Shown piece by piece: positions 5,135-5,406 of a DNA stretch of 5,406 bases; the stretch's first letter is position 1; each line of letters begins with the position of its first letter. The stretch is from Streptosporangiaceae bacterium. Lineage in GTDB: Bacteria; Actinomycetota; Actinomycetes; Streptosporangiales; Streptosporangiaceae. The stretch covers positions 1 through 5,406 of the forward strand of contig JASHSZ010000479.1 in assembly GCA_030040815.1 (NCBI GenBank). Direction: 5' to 3'. The notes below the pieces were generated by a model. The model was not told the DNA's origin. It made no database searches and was given only the letters and a program-made list of their open reading frames with translations. Both the position numbers and the translations under genes were made by a program.

Positions 5135-5406
5135 CTAGGTTCCTGCCCGACGGGAGGGCTGGTCGATGAGACTGCCTGTCAGGTGCTGCAGGATTCCTCG
5201 AATCGTTCCGCTTACCAGCTGGGCAGTGATGCCGCTGGCTAGCGCTTCGAGCATATCGTCGTGGAACAGAAGCGCGTAGTGGTGCAGTTTCCGGAACGGC
5301 AAATCGGAGTGGCTGGGGTGGACCGAGTTGACCTTGATGGCGTCCTCGATCCAGGCCGAGTTGAAGACCTCGTGTGCCTGGTAGCCGACCAGTCCCTTGC
5401 CGTGCA
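5135..5406 (-). CDS. unrecognised protein, C-terminal part (runs off right edge)
   Basis: The minus-strand frame enters from the right edge (first whole codon at 5404) and closes at a TAG (5135-5137), giving 89 residues. It reads like a real soluble protein: GLVGYQAHEVFNSAWIEDAI, then HPSHSDLPFRKLHHYALLF, then HDDMLEALASGITAQLVSGT, and a short basic end. It is rich in histidine and aromatic residues in the middle and helical in its last third. Third positions are mostly G or C, as in its neighbours. I do not recognise the family, and the part that would carry its main motifs is outside the window. It runs in the same direction as the VOC gene, but the gap of 291 bases argues for a separate unit. 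Confidence 0.65.
   Translation of the reverse strand, partial: HGKGLVGYQAHEVFNSAWIEDAIKVNSVHPSHSDLPFRKLHHYALLFHDDMLEALASGITAQLVSGTIRGILQHLTGSLIDQPSRRAGT

Noticed and set aside
1..5406. CRISPR array, prophage module or toxin-antitoxin pair
   Set aside because: There are no regularly spaced repeats, no intact integrase or transposase, and no small gene pair of known toxin or antitoxin type. The phage-like tail in the broken gene is the only hint of mobile origin.

Overview
The window is GC-rich and uses codons with G or C in the third position. Several genes have strong purine-rich Shine-Dalgarno sites, and several small conserved proteins are of actinobacterial type. This points to a high-GC actinomycete, but nothing in the sequence fixes the genus. 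The window looks like a loosely packed accessory stretch: mostly short genes, one clearly decayed gene, and a stretch of about 670 bases with no convincing gene.

Layout, left to right. At 1-167 (minus) is the N-terminus of an alpha/beta hydrolase that runs off the left edge. Positions 168-833 hold no convincing gene, only two coding-like remnants and weak inverted repeats. A long palindrome at 834-869 overlaps the stop codon of a cation diffusion facilitator (CDF) transporter (865-1842, minus). Upstream of the transporter, in the same direction, is a SRPBCC-fold protein (1913-2467). These two probably form one transcription unit ending at the palindrome. At 2595-3229 (minus) lies a broken gene. 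Joining its frames rebuilds a GIY-YIG nuclease-like protein with a coiled, YqaJ-like C-terminal tail, interrupted by three in-frame TAG codons and one frameshift. At 3412-3774 (plus) is a conserved hypothetical protein of 120 residues. Facing it is a 59-residue protein started by GTG (3872-4051, minus), which lies 69 bases behind a two-domain VOC/glyoxalase-like protein (4121-4843, minus). After an intergenic gap of about 290 bases, the C-terminal 89 residues of an unrecognised protein (5135-5406, minus) enter from the right edge.

How the parts relate. All genes except 3412-3774 are on the minus strand. SRPBCC plus CDF, and VOC plus the 59-residue protein, are the two likely operons. No defence, secretion or biosynthetic system can be assembled from intact genes here. 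The most informative item is the GIY-YIG pseudogene, whose pieces are spread over several reading frames and are easy to miss.
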